From: Vibrio xiamenensis
GTDB lineage: Bacteria > Pseudomonadota > Gammaproteobacteria > Enterobacterales > Vibrionaceae
DNA length: 64,000 bases
Assembly (NCBI RefSeq): GCF_900100015.1
Contig: NZ_FNDD01000017.1
Location: 49,250 to 113,249 of the forward strand
Direction of reading: 5' to 3'
The number at the start of each line of letters is the position of its first letter. The stretch's first letter is position 1. Below are positions 37,183-45,760 of the stretch, piece after piece. The notes beneath the pieces were generated by a model, which did no database searches, had not been told where the DNA came from, and saw only the letters and a program-made list of their open reading frames with translations. Position numbers and translations under genes: made by a program.

Positions 37183-37896
37183 TTAAAGAATGTCGCTGGA
37201 CTGGATGCGTTTAACCCCTGCGTCTTGCATCGACTTCCAAGCGCTGTTTAAAGAGCCGTTAAGGTCAATCCCCTTAGAGGCGTCTTCAATCACTGCGACT
37301 TCAAAACCTGATTTCGCGCCGTCCATTGCCGTCCACGCAACGCAAAAGTCGGTGGCGAGCCCAACCACATACAACTTGGTAATGCCACGCTCTTTGAGAT
37401 AGCTTTTTAGCCCAGTTGGCGTTTTATGATCCGCTTCCATAAACGCCGAGTAACTGTCGATGTTCTGATGAAAACCTTTGCGAATAATCATTTGCGCTTT
37501 CGGAATATCAAGACCGCTGACAAGTTCGGCATCTTTGCTACCTTGAATGCAGTGATCCGGCCATAATACTTGTGTACCATAGTTAAGCTCAACGGTATCG
37601 TAAGGTTTCTTACCCGGATAAGTGGATGCAAACGAGGCATGCTTTGGCGTATGCCAATCTTGGGTTAGCACCACGTTATCAAACTGACTCGCAAGCTTGT
37701 TAATCACTGGCACAATTGACCGCCCACCTTTAACGGGTAAGGTACCACCATCAACAAAGCAGTTTTGCATATCCACCACAATTAACGCACTGTGCTCGTC
37801 AAGCTTGGCCGCCGCCGCGGGCAACGCCAACATCGCTGCGAGAATCCATACCAAACTACGTGTCCATTTCCCCACCACGGTTGTGCTTATTTGCAT
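37183..37896 (-). CDS. pncA: nicotinamidase with signal peptide (periplasmic PncA)
   Basis: The 237-aa cysteine hydrolase has catalytic Asp42 (VVDMQNCF), Lys140 (IIRKGFHQN) and Cys185 (GLATDFCV). The metal ligands D80, H82 and H86 are in DWHTPKH. It should convert nicotinamide to nicotinate for NAD salvage. It begins with a clear export signal: charged n-region, hydrophobic core LVWILAAMLAL, and PAAAA before Lys31. This is unlike the cytoplasmic E. coli enzyme. AAGGA precedes the ATG. It is flanked by hairpin-repeat DNA and shows no operon partner. Confidence 0.9.
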   Translation of the reverse strand: MQISTTVVGKWTRSLVWILAAMLALPAAAAKLDEHSALIVVDMQNCFVDGGTLPVKGGRSIVPVINKLASQFDNVVLTQDWHTPKHASFASTYPGKKPYDTVELNYGTQVLWPDHCIQGSKDAELVSGLDIPKAQMIIRKGFHQNIDSYSAFMEADHKTPTGLKSYLKERGITKLYVVGLATDFCVAWTAMDGAKSGFEVAVIEDASKGIDLNGSLNSAWKSMQDAGVKRIQSSDIL

Positions 37897-38025
37897 AGTA
37901 TTTCCTTATTTTATTGGGATTGTTTTGCATAAATAAGCAATAACCACACCATTTTATAAAACTATCAGTAATTTCATGTAGAAAACACTTACCAAATAAT
38001 TCTTCCCCAACTCTGTCTCGCAGCC

Positions 38026-38516
38026 ATCGAGCATCACACCAATCCCATCCAGTTTGAAAATCCTAATCCGCATACGAACGCCAACGTAAAGAAGTCCCGC
38101 AACTAGGCAAAAATTCACGGATGAATTTTTAGGTTTTCCGCGCCCGGAACGCGTAAAACCGTGCCGGATCACCTTCGAAGATCGAAAGGCGCTTTTGGTT
38201 CCTTTTGCGCCAACAAAAGGAACTGATGCTCAACCACCAAAGCTCATATTTTCGAAAAACGAATCGAGCATCACGTCCATTCCATTCAACTCGAAAATCC
38301 TAATCCGCATACCAACACCAACGTAAAGAAGCCCCACAACTAGGCAAAAATTCACGGATGAATTTTTAGGTTTTCCGCGTCTGGAACGCGTAAAACCGTG
38401 CCGGGTCACCTTCGAAGTTCAAAAGGCGCTTTTGGTTCCTTTTGCGCCAACAAAAGGAACTGATGCTCAGCCACCAAAGCTTATCTTTGCCGAACACAAA
38501 TCGAGCATCACATCGA
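38026..38516 (-). repeat. tandem array B of the three-hairpin repeat (period 237 bp), inverted
   Basis: Two full copies and a short third start at 38026, 38263 and 38500 (ATCGAGCATCAC each time). They carry the same three hairpins as the array at 34.8-35.4 kb, but in reverse order and opposite strand: AAAAATTC/GAATTTTT, then GGTTTT-CGCG/CGCG-AAAACC, then GTTCCTTTTG/CAAAAGGAAC (38198-38223). Spacer sequences between hairpins differ from array A. It fills the gap between pncA and folE. Confidence 0.95.
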
Positions 38517-38577
38517 TCCACAATCCACAATCCCACTAAACTCAGCAACTAAAACTAACCAAGAAAACCTTTCACCC

Positions 38578-38602
38578 ACAAAAAAGCCCTCATTCGAGGG
38601 CT
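38578..38602 (-). terminator. folE terminator
   Basis: AGCCCTC (38585-38591) and GAGGGCT (38596-38602) form a 7-bp GC-rich stem with a 4-nt loop. The minus strand continues into six T residues. It lies 27 bp after the folE stop. Confidence 0.9.
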
Positions 38603-38628
38603 CTTTCATCTTCAGAAAACAGTAAATT

Positions 38629-39282
38629 TCAGCGCAGACCGTGCAAAAACTCGGCGCGCGTTGACGGGTTGGATTTAAAAATCCCGCCCAGAGCTGTCGT
38701 GGTGGTCGCGCTGGTGGCATCCATCACACCACGTGATTTCACACAGTAGTGCGTCGCATCAATGGTTACAGCTACATCGTCTGATTCAAGCAAGGTTTGC
38801 AGTGCAACCAAAATTTGCTGAGTCATACGCTCTTGCACTTGTGGCCGCTGGGCAAAAAAGCGCACGATGCGGTTGATCTTTGAAAGGCCAATAATTTTAC
38901 CGCGTGGGATATACGCCACCGCCGCTTTACCATCAATAGTGACTAAGTGGTGTTCACAGGTGCTGGTGACGGTAATGTCTTTGACGCACACCATTTCGCT
39001 CACCTTCATCTTATTTTCGATGACGGTAATCTTAGGGAAGTTTTGATAATTTAGACCGGAGAAGATCTCATCAACATACATTTTGGCGATGCGATGTGGG
39101 GTTTCTTCTAGACTGTCGTCAGTTAAATCGAGTTCAAGCAGCGTCAGAATTTCACGCATATGGTGTTCAATTTTCTGCTTTTTTTCATCTCGCCCAATGT
39201 TGTTTGGCGACATGGGTGTTTCTAATCCACGACTTTCGAGCGCATCTTTTACTAGCTTGGCTGAATCGCTTAGACCTGACAT
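38629..39282 (-). CDS. folE: GTP cyclohydrolase I
   Basis: The 217-aa enzyme converts GTP to dihydroneopterin triphosphate, the first step of folate synthesis. The zinc- and substrate-binding motif [21 protein letters not shown] is present, followed by [24 protein letters not shown] and the late cysteine in [11 protein letters not shown]. The length equals that of E. coli FolE. AGAGGA precedes the ATG. It is divergent from moeA across 150 bp, placing pterin and molybdopterin genes back to back. Confidence 0.97.
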   Translation of the reverse strand: MSGLSDSAKLVKDALESRGLETPMSPNNIGRDEKKQKIEHHMREILTLLELDLTDDSLEETPHRIAKMYVDEIFSGLNYQNFPKITVIENKMKVSEMVCVKDITVTSTCEHHLVTIDGKAAVAYIPRGKIIGLSKINRIVRFFAQRPQVQERMTQQILVALQTLLESDDVAVTIDATHYCVKSRGVMDATSATTTTALGGIFKSNPSTRAEFLHGLR

Positions 39283-39432
39283 TCCAGTTCCTCTATTAAT
39301 TACCCCTACCGGATGGCTGACAAGGATACTCGGATTTGTTAATAATTACATCCATATTTTAACGGGGGATTTTCTCCCAACCCCCTCTACTATGATAGAG
39401 TGGCACGCAAATAAGAATACTAGGAATAATCC

Positions 39433-40668
39433 ATGAGCTGTTGTGATGCTCCAGGCTTAATGCCAATTGAACAAGCACTTGAACAAATGTTATCCGCCGT
39501 TGAGCCAATTCAAACCACGCTCACCCTGTCACTACCCGACGCCTTAGGCTTTGTCCTCGCAGAAGATCTACTCTCGCCGATTCACGTACCGCCGTTTGCT
39601 AATTCAGCAATGGACGGTTACGCCGTGCGCCGTGAAGACTTAACCCATTTCGATACCCTGCCTGTCGCGGGCAAATCCTTTGCAGGTCAACCCTTTGAAG
39701 GAAATTGGCCGGCTGGCACCTGCGTACGCATTATGACCGGCGCAAAAATTCCTGATGGCTGCGACGCTGTAGAAATGCAGGAAAATACCCAAGTGAGCGA
39801 TGAGGGCGTGCGCTTTGCCAAACGTGAACTCAAAGCCGGGAACAATATTCGCCCGATTGGTGATGACATTAAACAAAACGATTTAGTGCTCGCCCAAGGC
39901 ACGCGCTTGACCGCGCGCGATATTCCGATGATCGCCTCACTTGGCATCAGCCAAGTCAAAGTGGTGCGCAAACCTAAAGTCGCATTTTTCTCAACCGGTG
40001 ATGAATTGGTGCCGGTTGGCAATGCACTGAGCGAAGGCCAAATCTACGACAGCAACCGCTACGCCATCAAACCTCTGATTGAAAAATTTGGCTGCGAAGC
40101 GATTGACCTTGGCATTGTTCCTGATTGCCCTGAAACCCTTAAAGCGACGTTTGAACGCGCCCAGCAGCAAGCCGATGTGGTGGTGACCTCAGGCGGCGTC
40201 AGTGTTGGCGAAGCCGATTACACCAAAGACATTTTGGCCGAACTTGGCGAGATTGGTTTTTGGAAACTGGCGATGAAACCAGGCAAACCATTTGCGTTTG
40301 GTTCACTGGACAATGCTTGGTTCTGCGGCCTACCGGGTAATCCGGTTTCTGCGATGTTAACCATGTATGTGCTGGTACAACCTTTATTAGCAAAACTTGG
40401 CGGTCATAGCGCATGGCAAGCACCCGAGTCGATTCCGGCCATCACGCATAGTGCGTTTCGTAAGATGCCTGGTCGCACCGACTATCAACGAGCGATCTAT
40501 CGTATTGAAAACGGCCAGTTTGTGGTAGAAAGTACAGGCAATCAAAGCTCAGGTGCGTTTCGTTCGATGAGTTTAGCCAACTGTTATGTGGTCCTTGAGC
40601 GCGAACGTGGCCGAGTCGAAGTGGGCGAAACCGTGCAAATTCAGCTTTTTAGCCCTGCATTGTACTAA
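39433..40668 (+). CDS. moeA: molybdopterin molybdotransferase MoeA
   Basis: The 411-aa enzyme inserts molybdate into adenylylated molybdopterin. Visible features are PFANSAMDGYAV near the N-terminus, RIMTGAKIPDGCDAVEMQE, the MPT-binding core TGDELVPVG and VVTSGGVSVGEADYTKD, MKPGKPFAFG, GLPGNPVSAMLTMYV, and the C-terminal beta-barrel domain IV. AGGA lies just before the ATG. moeB follows after a 49-bp spacer made mostly of a duplicated 18-bp unit. Confidence 0.97.
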   Translation: MSCCDAPGLMPIEQALEQMLSAVEPIQTTLTLSLPDALGFVLAEDLLSPIHVPPFANSAMDGYAVRREDLTHFDTLPVAGKSFAGQPFEGNWPAGTCVRIMTGAKIPDGCDAVEMQENTQVSDEGVRFAKRELKAGNNIRPIGDDIKQNDLVLAQGTRLTARDIPMIASLGISQVKVVRKPKVAFFSTGDELVPVGNALSEGQIYDSNRYAIKPLIEKFGCEAIDLGIVPDCPETLKATFERAQQQADVVVTSGGVSVGEADYTKDILAELGEIGFWKLAMKPGKPFAFGSLDNAWFCGLPGNPVSAMLTMYVLVQPLLAKLGGHSAWQAPESIPAITHSAFRKMPGRTDYQRAIYRIENGQFVVESTGNQSSGAFRSMSLANCYVVLERERGRVEVGETVQIQLFSPALY

Positions 40669-40669
40669 T

Positions 40670-40705
40670 TGTATTAATGGTACTAACTGTATTAATGGTA
40701 CTAAC
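40670..40705 (+). repeat. two perfect 18-bp units between moeA and moeB
   Basis: TGTATTAATGGTACTAAC occurs twice in a row (40670-40687 and 40688-40705), directly after the moeA stop and before the moeB SD. The last coding bases of moeA (TGTACTAAT) resemble the unit. It lengthens the intercistronic spacer. Confidence 0.95.
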
Positions 40706-40717
40706 TGAGGAATCGCT

Positions 40718-41494
40718 GTGGCTCAAACACCCGATCAAGACATTCTCTCTGACCAAGAGATGCTGCGTTATAACCGCCAAATTGTATTAAAAAATTTTGA
40801 TTTTGATGGCCAAGAAGCCCTTAAGCAAAGTTCAGTACTGATCCTTGGCGCCGGCGGTCTTGGCTGCGCTGCCAGTCAATACCTCGCTGCCGCAGGCGTA
40901 GGTAAATTGACTCTGATAGACGATGACGTGGTCGAGTTGTCAAACCTGCAACGCCAAATCCTGCATCGTGACACCAGTATCGGTATGGCTAAAGTTGACT
41001 CGGCGGCCAGCGCACTGAGTGCGATTAATCCGCACGTTGAAATTACCGCCATCAATCAGCGCCTTGATGATAACGCGCTAAGCGCGCTTATCGCCAAACA
41101 CCATGCGGTACTCGATGCGTCAGACAACGTGCAGACACGTAATCAACTTAATCGCTTGTGCTTTGCCAGTAAAACACCGATGATTTCTGGCGCAGCCATT
41201 CGCATGGAAGGCCAAGTTAGTGTCTTTACGTATCAAGATGACCAAGCGCCGTGCTATCAGTGCTTAAGCGCACTCTTTGGCGACAGCGCACTAAGCTGCG
41301 TTGAAGCAGGCGTTATGGCACCGTTGGTGGGGATTATCGGCAGTGTTCAAGCACTGGAAACCATTAAAGTGTTGAGTCACTTTGGCACGCCAGTTAAAGG
41401 CAAAATTTTGCTGCTCGATGCCATGACCATGAACTGGCGCGAACTTAAACTCATGAAAATGCCGCACTGCCCTGTGTGCAGCGCCAGCGCGTAA
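40718..41494 (+). CDS. moeB: MoeB adenylyltransferase
   Basis: The 258-aa E1-like enzyme adenylates the C-terminus of MoaD for molybdopterin synthase. It has RYNRQIVL, the ATP-binding GAGGLGCAASQYLAAAG, DDDVVELSNLQRQILH, and the zinc cysteines CYQC and CPVC near the end. The start is GTG 40718 with TGAGG upstream. It lies in the moeA-moeB-sseA gene string. Confidence 0.96.
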   Translation: MAQTPDQDILSDQEMLRYNRQIVLKNFDFDGQEALKQSSVLILGAGGLGCAASQYLAAAGVGKLTLIDDDVVELSNLQRQILHRDTSIGMAKVDSAASALSAINPHVEITAINQRLDDNALSALIAKHHAVLDASDNVQTRNQLNRLCFASKTPMISGAAIRMEGQVSVFTYQDDQAPCYQCLSALFGDSALSCVEAGVMAPLVGIIGSVQALETIKVLSHFGTPVKGKILLLDAMTMNWRELKLMKMPHCPVCSASA

Positions 41495-41521
41495 CATCAG
41501 CAAACTTCAAGGATGACCAGT

Positions 41522-42361
41522 ATGATTTTAGTGACACCGCAATGGATAACCGAGCAGCGAGCCAATTCAAACTTAGTGCTGCTCGACGCCAGTATCGATT
41601 TTCAAATTCCGCTCGAGCCCGAAAAAGACACCGTGAATGTGATTCCCGGCGCGCGCCGCTTTGACTACGATCGCGTGTTTTGCGATCAGCACTCGCCGCT
41701 GCCGCATATGATGCCAAGCGAGGCGGAGTTTAATGCCAAAGCACAAGCGCTGGGGTTAAACCAAAACTCGGTGATTGTGGTGTACGACAACAGCGGCACC
41801 TTTGCATCGCCGCGCGCATGGTGGATGCTTAAAGCCATGGGTCACGAGCAAGTGTTTATTTTGGATGGCGGGCTGCCACAGTGGAAAGCGCAAGGCTATG
41901 ACGTTAGCCAATCTTACGCTTCAAATGTGCTTGATGGCGATTTTAACGGCCAGTTAAGCAGTCAGCATTTTATTAGTGCCGATGAGGTTCTCGCGGCTAT
42001 TGATGACAGCAACAGCCTGACTGTCGATGCTCGCTCTATGGCGCGTTTTTCAGGCTCAACGCCTGAGCCGCGTGAAGGTCTACGCAGCGGACACATACCT
42101 AAAGCGGTGTGTTTACCCTTTGCTGAGCTGATTTCTGGCGGCAGACTTAAACCCGTTGCAGAGCTACAACCGATAGTGACGAGCGTGCTTGGGGATAGCC
42201 ACCAGCACTACATTTTCTCTTGTGGCTCTGGTGTCACCGCTTGCATCGTACTGCTGGCTGCGATGCTGTGCGGCTATGAAAATCTATCGGTTTACGATGG
42301 CTCTTGGACCGAATGGGGCAGCACGAAAACGTTGCCAATCGAAACGCAAGCCGACGCTTAA
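41522..42361 (+). CDS. sseA: 3-mercaptopyruvate sulfurtransferase (double rhodanese)
   Basis: The 279-aa protein has two rhodanese domains. The N-terminal one carries the signature LDASIDFQIP and FASPRAWWMLKAMGH. The C-terminal one has the active-site loop C234-GSGVTA, the mercaptopyruvate-type loop, after LRSGHIPKAVCLPF. The start is ATG 41522, preceded by AAGGA (41509-41513); the upstream ATG at 41513 overlaps that SD. It sits 27 bp after moeB in the same direction. Sulfur supply to the MoaD thiocarboxylate in molybdopterin synthesis is a sensible, unproven role. Confidence 0.93.
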   Translation: MILVTPQWITEQRANSNLVLLDASIDFQIPLEPEKDTVNVIPGARRFDYDRVFCDQHSPLPHMMPSEAEFNAKAQALGLNQNSVIVVYDNSGTFASPRAWWMLKAMGHEQVFILDGGLPQWKAQGYDVSQSYASNVLDGDFNGQLSSQHFISADEVLAAIDDSNSLTVDARSMARFSGSTPEPREGLRSGHIPKAVCLPFAELISGGRLKPVAELQPIVTSVLGDSHQHYIFSCGSGVTACIVLLAAMLCGYENLSVYDGSWTEWGSTKTLPIETQADA

Positions 42362-42385
42362 CTCGATAACCTCAATTCGAGATAC

Positions 42386-42415
42386 AAAAAACCGCGCCAT
42401 CACAGCGCGGTTTTT
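42386..42415. terminator. bidirectional terminator after sseA
   Basis: A stem of A-run plus CCGCGC (42392-42397) pairs with GCGCGG (42405-42410) plus TTTTT, with a 7-nt loop. It serves both the moeA-moeB-sseA transcript and the convergent TRAP permease gene. Confidence 0.9.
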
Positions 42416-42495
42416 ATTTATCATTCACGGCCAAACCTTACATTGCCAAATCTTACGTTACCAAACCTGGGTTGATGCAAGGTTTAAGTTGAGTG

Positions 42496-44391
42496 TTAGC
42501 TTGCCGAAAGCGGTTTTTCCGGTTGACGCGCATTTATCACACACACCACGACAATCACCGCCATCGCCGCTAAGCGATACACATCTGAGAAGAACAGTAC
42601 GCCAAGCGCCATGGCAAGCAGTAGCACCCGTTGCCAAACTTGCAGCGGCACAAATAGACGCCCTTCGATACCGCCAGCAAAAGCGACAAACAGTGCGATG
42701 GTCGCGATCACGCCAATCACAAAGTGAATCATCTCGCCATCAATAAAGATAAGCCCCGAAAATGCCATCATCGCCGGAATCAAGAAAAAGCCCTGTGCCA
42801 ATTTAAACGCTTGCACCGCTGAGCGCATGGGTGAAGCGTTGGCGATCCCTGCCCCAGCAAACGCGGCGAGCGCGATTGGCGGCGTGACATTGGATGTTTG
42901 TGATAGCCAGAACACGATCATGTGCGCCGTTAATAGCCCCAAGCCAAAATCCATCAGCGCGGGCACTGCCATAATCGACAGCACGATATAGGCAGCCGTA
43001 ACAGGCAGTCCCATACCAAGCACTACCGCAGCAGCGGCGATCAATGCCAGTGCCGACCATAAATGACCACCCGACATCGCAATCAAAAATTGGGTAAATT
43101 GCAGACCGATACCGGTTTGCCCTACTACGCCCACCACGATACCCGCGGTTGCACAGGCAACCGAGATCGGTAGCGCAAGCAAAGCGCCCTCTTTTAGGCC
43201 TTCAAAAAACAATTTTGGTGTAATGCGGCTGTGCTTACGCGTCATAGCTGCTGCTAAAATCGCCGCGCAACCAATCACACCCACCAGCACTGGCGAGTAA
43301 CTGAGCATCAGCAGTACGGTAATAAGGATAAGCGGCACCAAAAAGTGCCAACCGTTTTTCAATACTGTTAACACTTGCTCGGTCGCGGTCATACCCTGCA
43401 AATTGAGCTTACACGCCATCAAATGCACGTACAAAAGTGTACACGCAAAGTACAAAATGGCTGGGGCAATAGACACCAATAAAATATCGCTGTACGGAAT
43501 GCCGGTAAATTGCGCCATGACAAAAGCGCCCGCGCCCATAACGGGTGGCATGATCTGCCCACCGGTTGAGGCAGCCGCTTCAATGCCCGCCGCTTGCTCT
43601 GACTTATAGCCGAGCTTTTTCATCATCGGAATGGTCAACGCGCCAGTGGTGACGGTGTTGGCAATTGCCGAGCCTGAAATCGAACCGAGCGCCGCCGAAG
43701 CGATAACACTCGCTTTTGCAGGGCCGCCGCGATATTTTCCCGCCACAGCAAACGCCATGTCGATAAAAAACTGCCCCGCGCCAGTGACTTGCAAAAAAGC
43801 GCCAAACAGAACAAAGATAAACACCACTCCGGCGGCAATAGCAAGCGGCGCGCCATACACACCGTTGGTTGAGAAAATGTGAAAACGCACAATCTCTTCA
43901 AGGGTAAACCCTTTGCTAGCAATGGTGTCAGGCAGTGCATCGCCATACAGCGCGTAGGCTAAAAATAGCACCGCAATCAGCACCATCACCATGCCAACGG
44001 TGCGGCGTGTAGCTTCGAGCAGTAACACAATCAGCATGACGCCAGCGATTTGATCGGTTGAGCCAAGACCATCGAGCAAGAAGCTGATGTCATCATAATC
44101 AAACAGCGCAATTTGGGTCGATGCCCAACACGTGGCCACCACCAATACCAAGTCCAACACTCGTCCGGATAGATAGACTGGAAACGCGCTGCGAGGTTTA
44201 AAGGTCGGATAAACTAAGAAAACCAGTGCCAGCACCCAGCTGACATGAATTGGGCGAAAAACCGGCGCAGCTAAGTTTGCAACGATGCCTTGCCAAATCT
44301 GAAAGACAGATAAAGCGATAGCCGCAAACGCGGCTATCGTGAGAATCACATTGGTGATTTTCTGGTTACTAGGATGAATTTTACTCATCAC
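42496..44391 (-). CDS. TRAP transporter fused permease (4TM/12TM)
   Basis: The 631-aa inner-membrane protein fuses the small DctQ-like and large DctM-like subunits. About 16 hydrophobic helices are visible. Family stretches include SGSAIANTVTTGALTIPMM, GGQIMPPVMGAGAF and MGLPVTAAYIVL. It should drive Na+ or H+ coupled uptake with the TAXI-type binding protein encoded just upstream (66 bp away, same strand). GGAG precedes the ATG. The substrate is not readable; some characterised TAXI systems import dicarboxylates or glutamate. Confidence 0.94.
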   Translation of the reverse strand: MMSKIHPSNQKITNVILTIAAFAAIALSVFQIWQGIVANLAAPVFRPIHVSWVLALVFLVYPTFKPRSAFPVYLSGRVLDLVLVVATCWASTQIALFDYDDISFLLDGLGSTDQIAGVMLIVLLLEATRRTVGMVMVLIAVLFLAYALYGDALPDTIASKGFTLEEIVRFHIFSTNGVYGAPLAIAAGVVFIFVLFGAFLQVTGAGQFFIDMAFAVAGKYRGGPAKASVIASAALGSISGSAIANTVTTGALTIPMMKKLGYKSEQAAGIEAAASTGGQIMPPVMGAGAFVMAQFTGIPYSDILLVSIAPAILYFACTLLYVHLMACKLNLQGMTATEQVLTVLKNGWHFLVPLILITVLLMLSYSPVLVGVIGCAAILAAAMTRKHSRITPKLFFEGLKEGALLALPISVACATAGIVVGVVGQTGIGLQFTQFLIAMSGGHLWSALALIAAAAVVLGMGLPVTAAYIVLSIMAVPALMDFGLGLLTAHMIVFWLSQTSNVTPPIALAAFAGAGIANASPMRSAVQAFKLAQGFFLIPAMMAFSGLIFIDGEMIHFVIGVIATIALFVAFAGGIEGRLFVPLQVWQRVLLLAMALGVLFFSDVYRLAAMAVIVVVCVINARQPEKPLSAS

Positions 44392-44457
44392 TTACTCCAT
44401 GTAACGATATTGCGTGAGCCCTTGGCAAATCAGCCACCAAAGGCTCTGTTTCAGCGA

Positions 44458-45390
44458 TTATTGATTCAACTGTTCTTGGCGATATTTCTCCGCGCCAGGA
44501 TGAAGGGCAATGCCCGAAAGTTTGGTCATGTTTTCGATGGTAGTGAACTTAGTCACTCCGATCACTTGGCGAATTTTGTCCATGTTTTCAAATGCCGCTT
44601 TGGTCATTTGATACGCCATGTCTTCGCTCATGTTTTTATTGACCACCAAAACGTTCCAAACCGCAGGGGCTTTAAACGCAGGCACTTTGTTGTATGAATC
44701 GGCTGGAACATCAATTTCGATATACGACGGGTAATCCTTAGCTATTTTCGCCAATTCGTCCGCGCTAAAGCTCAAGACACGAATATCACGAGTTAAGGCT
44801 AATTCGGTAATCGCGCCCACGCCTAAGCTGCCGACAATCACACCAGCATCGATTTGGTTGTTGGCAATGGCGCTGGTGGTTGCGGTGTAGTTTAGCGACT
44901 GGGCTTTGATGTCCCCTTCACTGATACCAAGGGTGTTTAAAATGTTGACCGCACTGACGCGCGTACCTGAACCCGGCGCGCCCAACGACACGCGTTTGCC
45001 TTTCAGATCGCTGATTGATTTGATGTCTGAGTCAGCAGGAACGATGAATTGCACCACGTTTGGGTACAGAGCGAATAACACTGAAACATCCATCTTACGT
45101 GGGAACGGTTTGGTACCGTTATATCCTTGCAACACCACGTTGCCTTGTGCGATGCCTGCAAGCTGTTTGTTGGTCGACACTTTAATGGTGTTTTCAACCG
45201 ATGCAGCAGTCACTTCAGCGCGCATATTGAAATCGGGCAGTTTCTCGCTCCAGATTTTTGCCAACATACCGCCAAGTGGGTAGTACGTACCACTTTGGCT
45301 ACCAGTCCCTATGGTGTAGTTTTCCGCCATGGTTGGAACCGAAAACGCCACTGCGAGTGCTAATAACCCAGTCCTTAATACTTGGTACAT
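44458..45390 (-). CDS. TAXI-family TRAP solute-binding protein
   Basis: The 310-aa periplasmic protein has a signal peptide ending VPTMA before Glu23. The mature start YTIGTGSQSGTYYPLGG is the TAXI hallmark, followed by SVENTIKVSTNKQLAGIAQGN, RVSLGAPGSGTRVSA and AALHPGAEKYRQE-like ending (IALHPGAEKYRQEQLNQ). It captures the substrate for the fused permease downstream. AAGGAG lies right before the ATG. Confidence 0.94.
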   Translation of the reverse strand: MYQVLRTGLLALAVAFSVPTMAENYTIGTGSQSGTYYPLGGMLAKIWSEKLPDFNMRAEVTAASVENTIKVSTNKQLAGIAQGNVVLQGYNGTKPFPRKMDVSVLFALYPNVVQFIVPADSDIKSISDLKGKRVSLGAPGSGTRVSAVNILNTLGISEGDIKAQSLNYTATTSAIANNQIDAGVIVGSLGVGAITELALTRDIRVLSFSADELAKIAKDYPSYIEIDVPADSYNKVPAFKAPAVWNVLVVNKNMSEDMAYQMTKAAFENMDKIRQVIGVTKFTTIENMTKLSGIALHPGAEKYRQEQLNQ

Positions 45391-45693
45391 ATGTGCTCCT
45401 TATTATGTTGTTATCTTTGTGTCATTTGTTTCCATAATGTTATGAATTGGATAAGCAGAAATAGCAATCTTGGAATAGATGAAATGAGAGTTGGGTGTGC
45501 GAATCGAAAACGCACTGATTTGTGGCCGTGATTTTCCCCTCACTCTGCAACGACATGGTTTGGCAAATTCAAATGCCGACTACTCGTCTTGCACACTACC
45601 GATGGGTCGGTAAAGTATCTCCTTATCCGTGGAGAACAAAAGTGACACCGCGCATATTTATACAGAATTTATATATTTGCAATCAATAAATAA
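45391..45693. other. intergenic region upstream of the TRAP operon
   Basis: About 300 bp lie upstream of the TRAP genes (minus strand). A small inverted repeat TACCGA/TCGGTA is near 45598. It holds the TRAP promoter, but no clear boxes were found and there is no gene. Confidence 0.35.
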
Positions 45694-45717
45694 AACCTTC
45701 AGTGAAAACTGAAGGTT
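45694..45717 (-). terminator. terminator of the giant surface-protein gene cluster
   Basis: AACCTTCAGT (45694-45703) pairs perfectly with ACTGAAGGTT (45708-45717) around GAAA. On the minus strand it is followed by TTATTT. It lies about 45 bp after the OmpA-lipoprotein stop and marks the end of the 15-kb cluster. Confidence 0.9.
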
Positions 45718-45760
45718 CGATCTGTCGCAAAAATGGGCCGAACTTCGGCTAATTTCTCAC

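Noticed and set aside
39283..39432. Molybdenum-cofactor riboswitch before moeA
   Set aside because: The 150-bp folE-moeA gap shows no extended conserved helices, and the spacing to moeA is too short for that RNA.
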